DNA of 64,000 nucleotides, from NCBI GenBank assembly GCA_031277615.1, contig JAITMC010000002.1:186001-250000 (forward strand), given 5' to 3'. Below, piece by piece: positions 44,416 to 52,253 of the stretch. This stretch comes from Chryseobacterium sp. GTDB taxonomy: Bacteria > Bacteroidota > Bacteroidia > Flavobacteriales > Weeksellaceae. How positions within the stretch are numbered: position 1 is the first letter of the stretch; each line of letters begins with the position of its first letter. The translations under genes were made by a program, and so were the position numbers. Below the pieces are notes generated by a model, which had not been told where the DNA came from, searched no databases, and saw only the letters and a program-made list of their open reading frames with translations.

Positions 44416-44974
44416 ATTGTGCTTTTTTGGACATTTTAAATTCTTTAATTTTCTGGACCAGAAGTCCTTTTGCTCTGTGAAACTGCGAGGCTGAAGAGTT
44501 TTCTGCTATTCCCAGCAGCCCGGCAATTTCTTTATGGCTTTTTTTCTCGAAGACGTACAGGTTAAAAACCGTTCTGTAGCCGTCCGGAAGTGCTTTTATC
44601 ATCTTCAGGACTACTGCTTCAGGAATTTCTTCAAGATCCGGTTCTTCATCCTCGGGCACTTCAGGGAATTCTGAGGTGTATGCTATCGTCTGGAATCCGG
44701 AATTCTGCCGGATATGTTTCAGAGCTTCATTGATGACGATCCTTATCATCCAGGCTTTAAGGGAGCCCGTTCCCCGGTATTCAAATGTATCTATCGACCG
44801 GAACATTTTGATAAAGCTGTTCTGCAGCACATCCCTCACATCATCTTTCTCTGTGATATAGCGGGAGCAGACCCCTGCCAGGCTTCCGGAATAGGTTCCG
44901 AAAAGTTCTTTCCAGGCAGCTTCTTCTTTTGTAAGAAGGCGGTTGATCAAAATCTGCTCCTTATTTTCTTTCAT
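44408..44974 (-). CDS. ECF-family RNA polymerase sigma factor
   Basis: A 188-residue sigma-70 family protein with region 2 (DDVRDVLQNSFIKMFRSIDTFEYRG, here residues 43-67) and region 4 (LPDGYRTVFNLYVFEKKSHKEIAGLLGI). It activates its own regulon when released by the anti-sigma-like protein that overlaps its 3' end. A possible -7 element, CAAAAATA read on the minus strand as TATTTTTG, lies at 45011-45018. Confidence 0.9.
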   Translation of the reverse strand: MKENKEQILINRLLTKEEAAWKELFGTYSGSLAGVCSRYITEKDDVRDVLQNSFIKMFRSIDTFEYRGTGSLKAWMIRIVINEALKHIRQNSGFQTIAYTSEFPEVPEDEEPDLEEIPEAVVLKMIKALPDGYRTVFNLYVFEKKSHKEIAGLLGIAENSSASQFHRAKGLLVQKIKEFKMSKKAQYE

Positions 44975-45059
44975 GTAATGTTGGGGCGTCCGGCTTGTTT
45001 AAATTTCAGGCAAAAATAGACCTGATCTTTTAAATACCATCTATGGTTTATGATATCTG

Positions 45060-45641
45060 TTAATATTTTAAGTTATAAGGAAAGTTATAATAAATCACTT
45101 CATACAGGCTGAGCTCTGTTCCGTCTATTTCAATTTTTTCTGCTTTCAAGCCAAATCTCAGTGACCGGTCCAATCCTGCAAAGTATCCTTTCTCCTGAGC
45201 GGCCAATGTAATGACAGCATTTTTGCTGACCCCATCCACAGGAATCTGAAATTTTAGCTTTCCAGGAGCAAAAGTAAGTTCTACCAGGTTTTTATCAGCA
45301 TGCAATACGGAAGTATACTTTAGATTGTATGCTACTTTACCTATCGCTGCCAGCGCCTGCTCTGCCTTTACCGGATCTTTGATCACTGATTTTACAATTT
45401 CTTTTACCGGAAATTCCGTAAAACTGATGGTGTCTTTTTTTGTTTTAAAATCAATCACCTTTTCTGTTCTGAAGATCCCCTGCACCGTGATCAGTCTTCC
45501 CCTGTAATTTCCATTGAGATCTTCCAGCCTGACGGGAGGAATTTCTGCATCATTATCATCAAGACATGAAGTAAACAGGGTAAAAATCACACCTACGGCT
45601 AAAATCGCCGCAAAAAACTTAAGTACTATTAATTTCTTCAT
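45060..45641 (-). CDS. DUF4840-like lipoprotein
   Basis: A 193-residue protein from the ATG at 45641; the frame extends further but MKKLIVLKF is the natural signal-peptide start. The lipobox region is LFTSC, followed by acidic DDNDAEIPP, a common outer-membrane lipoprotein export signal in Bacteroidetes. The motif LNGNYRGRLITV and the overall pattern fit the DUF4840 family of unknown function. It lies 85 bases upstream of the sigma factor start on the same strand. Confidence 0.65.
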   Translation of the reverse strand: MKKLIVLKFFAAILAVGVIFTLFTSCLDDNDAEIPPVRLEDLNGNYRGRLITVQGIFRTEKVIDFKTKKDTISFTEFPVKEIVKSVIKDPVKAEQALAAIGKVAYNLKYTSVLHADKNLVELTFAPGKLKFQIPVDGVSKNAVITLAAQEKGYFAGLDRSLRFGLKAEKIEIDGTELSLYEVIYYNFPYNLKY

Positions 45642-46084
45642 TACATTATTTTTTTCTGTATTAAACATTCATTATTTTGAGTACTCATTAGTAAAATCCG
45701 GTTTTTAGAAAATCTTGCATACAATTTTATTAAAAAAGCCGAATTATTATTTAATCATTTGATTTACAGCGAATAAAATTTAAATATTGGGTTTAAATTC
45801 AGGACTTCTGTAGGTTGGGTGATGGAAGCAGAAAGTTTTTGACGTCCGTAAAAAAGTTGTTTATTTGTTTCAATCGATCTTAATAATTGGATACTTATCG
45901 TTTTCATCATCACTAAAGTAAATGATGATATCTTTTCTTACAGCTCCCGGCATTTTACGTCATTCAACTATACTTTTAGTTTCTACCTGTTTTCAGGGAG
46001 CATAAAAATCCTGATTTTTCTGTATTGCGATGACTATCACCCCATGAGTACATTTGCGAAAACAAATTTCAAAACAGCAGAATT
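45642..46084. other. Divergent intergenic region
   Basis: 443 bases between two divergent lipoprotein genes. The only clear element is the plus-strand promoter at 46025-46056. No small gene was found. Confidence 0.45.
46025..46056 (+). promoter_or_regulatory. Flavobacterial promoter, TTG-N21-TACATTTG
   Basis: TTG at 46025-46027 and TACATTTG at 46049-46056 are 21 bases apart, within the Bacteroidetes consensus. Transcription would begin near 46063, about 22 bases before the start codon at 46085. Confidence 0.65.
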
Positions 46085-46570
46085 ATGAAAATGCAAATGA
46101 CAAAATCAATGGTTTTCGGTCTTATTACACTTATTACGCTGGGAACGGTTTCTACATCATGCAACAAAGATGATGATGAGCCTTCCAATGCCAAAGCCAA
46201 TATCAAAATAACCGTCAGCGTAACCGGAGCTGATTCCAATGACCAGGTGGATTTTGGTATAGGAGCCGGAAACCATGATGCCAGCCAGTACGGATCTCCG
46301 GTCTGGAAAATAAATGGAGTTGTACAGGGCAATGAAGACGATATTATCATGGGAATAGATGATTTTACGGGATCTACCCAAACCTATGTTTTTGAAACGG
46401 TGAAGCCTTTTAATTTCGGGAATTTAAATGCACATGTTACCAATCATGACGGAGGACCTGTCTCTGTAAGCTATAAAACAGAAGTGGGCGGAGCTTTGGA
46501 AACAGATGTAACAACCACTGTAGTGGCTGGACAAACCCATAATAAGAATTATACCTATATGGCAAAATAG
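46085..46570 (+). CDS. Small putative lipoprotein
   Basis: A 161-residue protein with a lipoprotein signal (VSTSC) followed by NKDDDEPSN, then a beta-rich domain with repeats of V, T and G. No family is recognised. It stands alone with its own promoter and terminator, so it is monocistronic. It may be surface exposed because of the acidic stretch after the lipid-bearing cysteine. Confidence 0.75.
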   Translation: MKMQMTKSMVFGLITLITLGTVSTSCNKDDDEPSNAKANIKITVSVTGADSNDQVDFGIGAGNHDASQYGSPVWKINGVVQGNEDDIIMGIDDFTGSTQTYVFETVKPFNFGNLNAHVTNHDGGPVSVSYKTEVGGALETDVTTTVVAGQTHNKNYTYMAK

Positions 46571-46624
46571 GGTCTGCTTCAGAGGAATTAAATGAATATC
46601 AAATATTTTTTGGCTTATTATTGA

Positions 46625-46658
46625 AGACGGCAGCTTTACGAGGCTGCCTGTCTTTTTT
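46625..46658 (+). terminator. Terminator of the small lipoprotein gene
   Basis: GGCAGC (46629-46634) and GCTGCC (46643-46648) pair with 8 bases between them, extended by AGAC/TGTCT, and are followed by a T run. Confidence 0.75.
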
Positions 46659-46750
46659 ACTCTGTTTCTAAGGGGATGTGTATTTACTGTTTTTATGTAA
46701 TTTTTGAATAAATATATCTCCTCTTTTGAATCTTTCTTAATATCAAAATT

Positions 46751-46969
46751 TTATTTCTTTGAATTCCCTATGTTTATTTTTATTGAATGCTGATATCCTT
46801 CATTAACCATTTTTTGTAATTTACGAATCTCTTCTTTCGATAGCTCTGGATTTAAAACAATTTTATCTGTTTTTAATAAAAAAAAGTAGTTTAATAAATC
46901 ATCATCTTTTTGAAAATCAACATTAAGAATACAGTCTTTTTTATAATGCTTATCAAGAAAATCTTTCAT
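46751..46969 (-). CDS. Small hypothetical, possible immunity protein
   Basis: A 72-residue protein (FLDKHYKKDCILNVDFQKDD at the start, lysine-rich end). It is unrecognised. It lies downstream of the metallopeptidase toxin and its immunity-like gene on the same strand, 147 bases after the latter, where orphan immunity genes are commonly found. Confidence 0.45.
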   Translation of the reverse strand: MKDFLDKHYKKDCILNVDFQKDDDLLNYFFLLKTDKIVLNPELSKEEIRKLQKMVNEGYQHSIKINIGNSKK

Positions 46970-47116
46970 TATCTTATGGGCTTTTCCTTGTAACTGTTCT
47001 TTTGTGTGTCATTTATTCATAAAGTCTTAAGAATTCACTCAACTCTTCATTGGTTCAATTCTTAAATTTTCTTTAGATTAAAAATAACAAAAAGGGGACC
47101 CTAAAAAGTGACTATC

Positions 47117-47506
47117 TTATAGTTTCCTCCCATAGCTGTGCCTGATAATTTTGTAATTATCATCTACATAATCTAAAATTTCCTGTTTGTCAGCATCAGT
47201 AAGAAAAGCATTAAAGTATATTCTGTCGTTATTAAACTCATAAAGCTCTGAGAGTTCGGGGCACTTTTCAAATAAAATTTTATATTTTGCCTGCATTAAT
47301 TCTGAAAGTTGAAGATAATCACTCTGATATTGAGCAAATGGAGATCCTTTTTTTATTTTTTTATGCCACTGCATAAGAAGATTTGTTAAAGAAACAGAAT
47401 CACTTACTTCCATTTCTTCATCTATTTTGTCCAATATTTTATGATGAAACGATTTTTTACCATTTAGAGTTAATTCTATTAATAATTCTTTTATTATTGT
47501 TTTCAT
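47117..47506 (-). CDS. Immunity-like protein of the metallopeptidase toxin
   Basis: A 129-residue helical protein starting 10 bases after the toxin stop. It contains SVSLTNLLMQWHKKIKKGSP and FNAFLTDADKQEILDYVDDN. It is unrecognised, but size, composition and tight placement fit a cytoplasmic immunity protein for the toxin at 47517. Confidence 0.65.
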   Translation of the reverse strand: MKTIIKELLIELTLNGKKSFHHKILDKIDEEMEVSDSVSLTNLLMQWHKKIKKGSPFAQYQSDYLQLSELMQAKYKILFEKCPELSELYEFNNDRIYFNAFLTDADKQEILDYVDDNYKIIRHSYGRKL

Positions 47507-47516
47507 TTATAAATAT

Positions 47517-49751
47517 TTAATGCTTTTCATAATTTGTGAAAATATTATCTAACATTGCCTTAACTGTATCAAAGTCAGGTTTCATGCCTGTTGCTCTTTG
47601 CCAGGCATGTTCATGAAAGAATGCACGTTTTTCAGAAGACCAATTGTCCCCAAAAACAGCCATAATTTCTTCGTCAGTTTTGCCATTTTTAAGCATTATC
47701 ATAATTTCTAAAGTATCTTTAGCGTGGGTTCCTTCATGAATAATTTCACTTAAAAACACATCTGGTTGCCGTGAAGAACTAAAATACATATCCAAGCCAT
47801 CGGTAAAGGCATACGTATTGGTTGCTCTTTCTAAAGTATCACCATACTCCATACACAATTTAATATAGTCATCTTCATCTAAAATATGAATAATTATTTT
47901 TTCTTCTTCAATAAGTTTTGCAATTCTATTTCCTTGTTCAGTAAAACCTTTTAAAGCGTTAGCTATCTCAATTTTAGCAAGTGACTTTATTGGCTTCTCA
48001 GACCATTTCTTAACAAAGTCTTCATGTTGTTTGATCCTTTTTCTTCTTACAGGATCGTTTTTTCTCTCAAATTGTTCCTGATTCCTCCTCTTCTTCTCCT
48101 TCACTCTTCTCTCCGCAGAAGTCATTCCATAATCAGCAACTTCATCACCAAAACCGAAAACTTCATCTAAAACCTTCTCTAATTTAGAAAAAATTTCTTT
48201 TGTTCCTTTTTTAAATTCCCGAAGTATCATTTTAATAAACTCCAGAATTCTGGTCATGAAATTTCCGGCATGGGTAATGGCCTTAGAGATCCTTTCAAGA
48301 GGGTTTAATATAAAACCTTCTACTGTTTTGGCCAGTCTGGCAACTGCTGCTGCCCCACCGGTAAGAAGCGTTTCCACAATGATATCTACAATGATTCCTA
48401 TGATATATCCGTAATAATAGGAAGCTTTTTCAAAAGTGATCTGAGGGACTTTTTCCTCAATCCATTTTACCAGGCGAAAGACCGTTCTTATCTGAAAGGT
48501 CAGACATTGTTTAAAGAACTCCAGATAATCGAAGTTCATTATTCCTTCCATGAGATCTTCCGTTAGTTCAAGGAACATTTCACCGTACTCAACTTTCCGG
48601 TCATTTACTCTATCCATAGCGGCCACTGCTTTGAAAATAAAGCCGATAATGGAAAAGATCCCTGCAACAATATCGATCAGGCTATTGTAAACCCCACACA
48701 GAAAAGCATTCGTCATCTGATGGCTCCTATAGATAATATGCTGCATTCCGGTAAGAGGATCAATGAGAAAGCTTTCAATTTTACCGATCTGGCTGAAAAA
48801 GAAGTTTAAAGATTTTTTGATCCTTTTGTAAATGAAATCCGGGAAGAAAGTTTCTGCATTAGTCAGAAGATTATTGAAACTTGTTTTAACATCATCTATT
48901 CTTTCAAAGAGAGATTTTACAATCTGAGCGTTGATTTTTTTCTGTCCTTCCAGATTTTCATATGGGTTCCTTTTACCTTCATGCTCATAGAATTTTTTAA
49001 GTTCCTTATAAAGTGTGTCAGGAATAAAAACAGGTTCATATTCCCCTTCTTTAGGATAGGGATTCCATCCGTTTTCAGAAATCCTCAGTTTTGCAATATT
49101 GTCTGCAATGCCTTCTATAAAAAAGTCGGCAGCTCCTTCTAGCAGCTCTTGTTTAAAGAAAGTAAATATTTTACCGATACTTGCATCTTTTAATCCCAAA
49201 AACCAACTGATAAAACTGACCTTGTTTCGATAAATTTCATTTTTTATCAGCTCCTCAAATGCTTTCGGGGAAACACTCACCTGATGTTTTCTTGTAAAGG
49301 CCAGAATATCATCAAAGGAATTCTTTTTATTTCTTGTCAGTTCCGCCCCTGCTACAGCCCGCATTACCGTACTGTAATTATACTGATCATTAATTTCCAG
49401 AAATAGAATCAATTGGTTACTATTGGGTAATGCCTCCATATAACGCTGAAGAAGGAAGGCTCCGTCCTTACTGGCAAAAAGAATAACATCAATTTCTCCA
49501 ATGGCTTTTCTATACATGCTTTGATAGATAACCACCTCTTCTATATTTCCTCCGAATATGGGATCATCCGTATAAATCTGAAACCCATCGCTGCTCAATG
49601 CTGCTTTCCCTTCATAATAGGTATTTGCAATCTGTCTTGCCGTAAGCTGTTTCAGTTCAGATGGTGATTTCAGAACAGAAGGTTCATCTGTGTTAAAGAG
49701 AGAGTTTGCCGGACGTCCTAACAAAGGGTTGTTTAATATATCTAGGCTCAT
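47517..49751 (-). CDS. Polymorphic toxin with C-terminal zinc metallopeptidase
   Basis: A 744-residue protein sharing its N-terminal half and hydrophobic core with the 812-residue toxin (DVILFASKDGAFLLQRYMEA, CGVYNSLIDIVAGIFSIIGF). The C-terminal ~150 residues contain IIHEGTHAKD, a HExxH zinc site, with FFHEHAWQRATG downstream as a likely source of the third ligand. That is the pattern of metallopeptidase toxin domains. A basic, charged linker (VKEKKRRNQEQFERKNDPVR) separates it from the core. The start overlaps the small gene upstream by four bases, and an immunity-like gene follows. Confidence 0.8.
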   Translation of the reverse strand: MSLDILNNPLLGRPANSLFNTDEPSVLKSPSELKQLTARQIANTYYEGKAALSSDGFQIYTDDPIFGGNIEEVVIYQSMYRKAIGEIDVILFASKDGAFLLQRYMEALPNSNQLILFLEINDQYNYSTVMRAVAGAELTRNKKNSFDDILAFTRKHQVSVSPKAFEELIKNEIYRNKVSFISWFLGLKDASIGKIFTFFKQELLEGAADFFIEGIADNIAKLRISENGWNPYPKEGEYEPVFIPDTLYKELKKFYEHEGKRNPYENLEGQKKINAQIVKSLFERIDDVKTSFNNLLTNAETFFPDFIYKRIKKSLNFFFSQIGKIESFLIDPLTGMQHIIYRSHQMTNAFLCGVYNSLIDIVAGIFSIIGFIFKAVAAMDRVNDRKVEYGEMFLELTEDLMEGIMNFDYLEFFKQCLTFQIRTVFRLVKWIEEKVPQITFEKASYYYGYIIGIIVDIIVETLLTGGAAAVARLAKTVEGFILNPLERISKAITHAGNFMTRILEFIKMILREFKKGTKEIFSKLEKVLDEVFGFGDEVADYGMTSAERRVKEKKRRNQEQFERKNDPVRRKRIKQHEDFVKKWSEKPIKSLAKIEIANALKGFTEQGNRIAKLIEEEKIIIHILDEDDYIKLCMEYGDTLERATNTYAFTDGLDMYFSSSRQPDVFLSEIIHEGTHAKDTLEIMIMLKNGKTDEEIMAVFGDNWSSEKRAFFHEHAWQRATGMKPDFDTVKAMLDNIFTNYEKH

Positions 49752-50026
49752 AACGGTATTTTTAGTTCATTTCCAGAAAAAATCATCGTCAGTTTATTTC
49801 CTGAATAATACATTTTGATCTTTTCCTCATCCGGGACAAGTAGTTCAACATCGTAATCTTTGTCTATCAAGTCTTTCCGTTGTTCAAAAGGAACCCGGCC
49901 TCTGCTTCCGAAAAGAAAAATCTTTTCTACCTCAGTAATTTCATCAATCTTATTTTTCAAGGTCGTGAGGATATAAGGCAGCACATTATCGTGCTGCCAG
50001 ATAACCTCGTGTTTTACACAACTCAT
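49748..50026 (-). CDS. Short nucleotidyltransferase-like protein coupled to the toxin
   Basis: A 92-residue protein with IFLFGSRGRVPFEQ and DKDYDVELLV, the GS...DxD pattern of minimal Pol-beta-type nucleotidyltransferases (MNT). The spacing between the motifs is widened compared with MNT antitoxins. Its stop overlaps the toxin start (ATGA), so the two are translated together. It could modify or guard the toxin, or be an unrelated adaptor; the role is inferred. Confidence 0.55.
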   Translation of the reverse strand: MSCVKHEVIWQHDNVLPYILTTLKNKIDEITEVEKIFLFGSRGRVPFEQRKDLIDKDYDVELLVPDEEKIKMYYSGNKLTMIFSGNELKIPL

Positions 50027-50121
50027 AGATTAAATTTTAAGAGATTAGATTAAGAATCTGAAAAGAGCAATATCTTCATTATACTTTTCTATATCTATTG
50101 ACTTTCCATTTTTCTCATTTT

Positions 50122-50149
50122 TGAAAAAGGCAGAGCATTACGCTCTGCC
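50122..50149 (-). terminator. Terminator of the tail-fibre-like operon
   Basis: GGCAGAGC (50129-50136) and GCTCTGCC (50142-50149) pair perfectly with a 5-base loop, followed by TTTTTC on the minus strand. Confidence 0.8.
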
Positions 50150-50163
50150 ATCGGTTAATCTTC

Positions 50164-50643
50164 CTAAGAAAGCCTATCCAGCTGTTCTTTGTGAGTTTTC
50201 ACAAAATCCTGCAGGTAAGAAGTCAAAAGTTCAGTAAACCCGACCTTATTGTTTTTCAACAGCCAAAGCATATAGAGATAGCTTGAGACCTTCACCTTAT
50301 CAGTCGCCAGATTTTCAAGAGGTTCCGCCAAAGGCAATTCAATAGGCTGGTTGTAATGATCGCGGAGATAGCTCCATGTTTCCTTATAGATCACCCATTG
50401 CGGAGTAGGTAAGGAAATACTGATCTCTTCGCCGGTTTCTTTATCTTTCAGTACCTGTTCATAGTTGAAATAGATAAACTGCTGTTTGGATTTTGCATCA
50501 ATGTCCAGCACCCGGATACTTCTCTCGAATTGCGGAAGTTTCGGATGTGCCTGTAGCGGCAGCTCGGCCAGATGTGCTGATATGTTTTGAATGCCGGTAA
50601 GGATTTCCCTGATGTTTTCCGGTATAATTAAATGCTCGTTCAT
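50164..50643 (-). CDS. Small partner protein of the tail-fibre-like operon
   Basis: A 159-residue protein, last of three genes (55916 to 50164). It contains FERSIRVLDIDAKSKQQFIY, EISISLPTPQWVIYKETWSY and a helical end. It is not recognised. It starts 20 bases after the stop of the fibre-like gene and ends at a strong terminator. Tail-fibre genes are often followed by a small chaperone, so that is a possible role. Confidence 0.6.
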   Translation of the reverse strand: MNEHLIIPENIREILTGIQNISAHLAELPLQAHPKLPQFERSIRVLDIDAKSKQQFIYFNYEQVLKDKETGEEISISLPTPQWVIYKETWSYLRDHYNQPIELPLAEPLENLATDKVKVSSYLYMLWLLKNNKVGFTELLTSYLQDFVKTHKEQLDRLS

Positions 50644-50663
50644 AATGTTTGTGATTTTTAAGG

Positions 50664-52226
50664 TTAAAAAAGGATTAATTCTGTGATATTAAAGGATATG
50701 TTTGCGCTTACCCCCATATTGGTATTGAACATGGCAAAGGAAAGTGCATCTGTCGAGATGCTTTTGGAGTAAGTAAGAACAGATCCGTTTTTTGTAAGAA
50801 CAAAATAGACGACTGATCCTCTTCTCATTATGATATAATTAAATGTTTCGGGATTGATCGGAGCTTGTGAGTGTACCATAGAGCTATTGTCTAAATAAAC
50901 CTGGCGTGTCCAAGAATCCGCTCTTCCCACAACCCTCAGACTTGCAATATTAAGATTAAGCAAATCCAATGGTGTAGAGCTGAGCATTAAACCGATAGAA
51001 TGATACGGAGTGGTGCTGCCCGGACTGGTAAAGTTTACACTGACATCAAAACTTAAATAAAAATCCTGATTGGCTCCTATAATTTTTGAAGATTTCAGGG
51101 CGGATACTACCGTAGCTTCATTGGCGTAAGGTTTTACATTGGGATTGCTCTGATACTGGCCGGCTCCTGCATTTCCGAAGACCCCGTCATTCGCAATATT
51201 GTTATAAATCTTCTTGGTCCATACAATAGAACTCAGATCAAAATTATTGGAAGATGCCGACACGGTAACAAAACTTGCCGTACGATGCACCTGAACCACA
51301 GGAGTTGAAGTCCTGATCACCATATTATAATTCTGGCCTGCAAGAAGAGCATCTCCATAAATGGTAACCACCATAGATTTTCCATCAGCAAAAGTTTGAA
51401 ATCCCAGACAGTCAATTTCCCCGATCCCTAATTGATTCTCCTGGGGTATAAATTTCACTGAAGTATTGGCTGGATTTAAGTTTAAATTCAATCCTTGCAG
51501 CACAAAATATTTTACGGTATGCTCGCGCTTAATTACTGAAGGGGTGAGAGAATATACATTGAGTGCTCCGTTACTGTACTGATTATTCCAGGCCTGGCCA
51601 AACTGCTCTTTCTCTGCGGAAGTTAAAACATTGGGAAGCTGTAAAAGAGCATTCTTTCCATTTGTTTTTCTGATTCGTCCTGAAGCATCCTGGCATAAGA
51701 ATGTATTAAATGTAGGGTCATTAGAGCCATCATTTAATCCGGTAATTGAATAATAAAGCCCTGAAGTATTCAGCGTCCAATTGGCTCCCAATGTCAGTCC
51801 CGCTCCCGGTATGGTCGTCAGCGAGGAATTGGCGATATTTTTTCCTAAGTCCCCGGCCGGCAATTTTGCGACATTTCCATTATCATCTATGCCGACAATT
51901 TTGGGAAAATCCACAACATTCCCATCAGCAGAAGGTTGATTCAGTTTTTGATTCAGTTTTTCGCGTGTATCCGTATTGTATTTTTCCTGGTTGGTGATTC
52001 CCTCCGTAATAAAAGAAGGATTGGTCACGGAAAGATGTGTATCTGCCAATTCCAGAGGAATGCTTCCATCGGTAACGGCATGTGTTTTCAGATCGCCATT
52101 TTGATCAATGGCATAATCCGTATAAATGGGAGAGCCGGGTTCGGCTACCTGATAAATGACATTGTTTTCTCGTTCTCCAACAGGCGGCAATTCATTTACC
52201 CTTATAATTTTTCCTATAATAGACAT
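50664..52226 (-). CDS. Phage tail-fibre-like protein
   Basis: A 520-residue protein. The N-terminal region (KIIRVNELPPVGERENNVIY, IYTDYAIDQNGDLKTHAV) looks like the attachment part of phage-type fibres. Residues ~100-170 have low-complexity, repeat-like segments. The C-terminal ~200 residues form a beta-rich, concanavalin-like domain (SFDVSVNFTSPGSTTPYHSI, RRGSVVYFVLTKNGSVLT) that could bind glycans. No signal peptide is seen. It follows the 1236-codon gene by 27 bases. No sheath, tube or baseplate gene is in the window, so a full injection machine cannot be claimed. Confidence 0.6.
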   Translation of the reverse strand: MSIIGKIIRVNELPPVGERENNVIYQVAEPGSPIYTDYAIDQNGDLKTHAVTDGSIPLELADTHLSVTNPSFITEGITNQEKYNTDTREKLNQKLNQPSADGNVVDFPKIVGIDDNGNVAKLPAGDLGKNIANSSLTTIPGAGLTLGANWTLNTSGLYYSITGLNDGSNDPTFNTFLCQDASGRIRKTNGKNALLQLPNVLTSAEKEQFGQAWNNQYSNGALNVYSLTPSVIKREHTVKYFVLQGLNLNLNPANTSVKFIPQENQLGIGEIDCLGFQTFADGKSMVVTIYGDALLAGQNYNMVIRTSTPVVQVHRTASFVTVSASSNNFDLSSIVWTKKIYNNIANDGVFGNAGAGQYQSNPNVKPYANEATVVSALKSSKIIGANQDFYLSFDVSVNFTSPGSTTPYHSIGLMLSSTPLDLLNLNIASLRVVGRADSWTRQVYLDNSSMVHSQAPINPETFNYIIMRRGSVVYFVLTKNGSVLTYSKSISTDALSFAMFNTNMGVSANISFNITELILF

Positions 52227-52253
52227 AATTTTGTATTTTTTTATTAATAGCTT

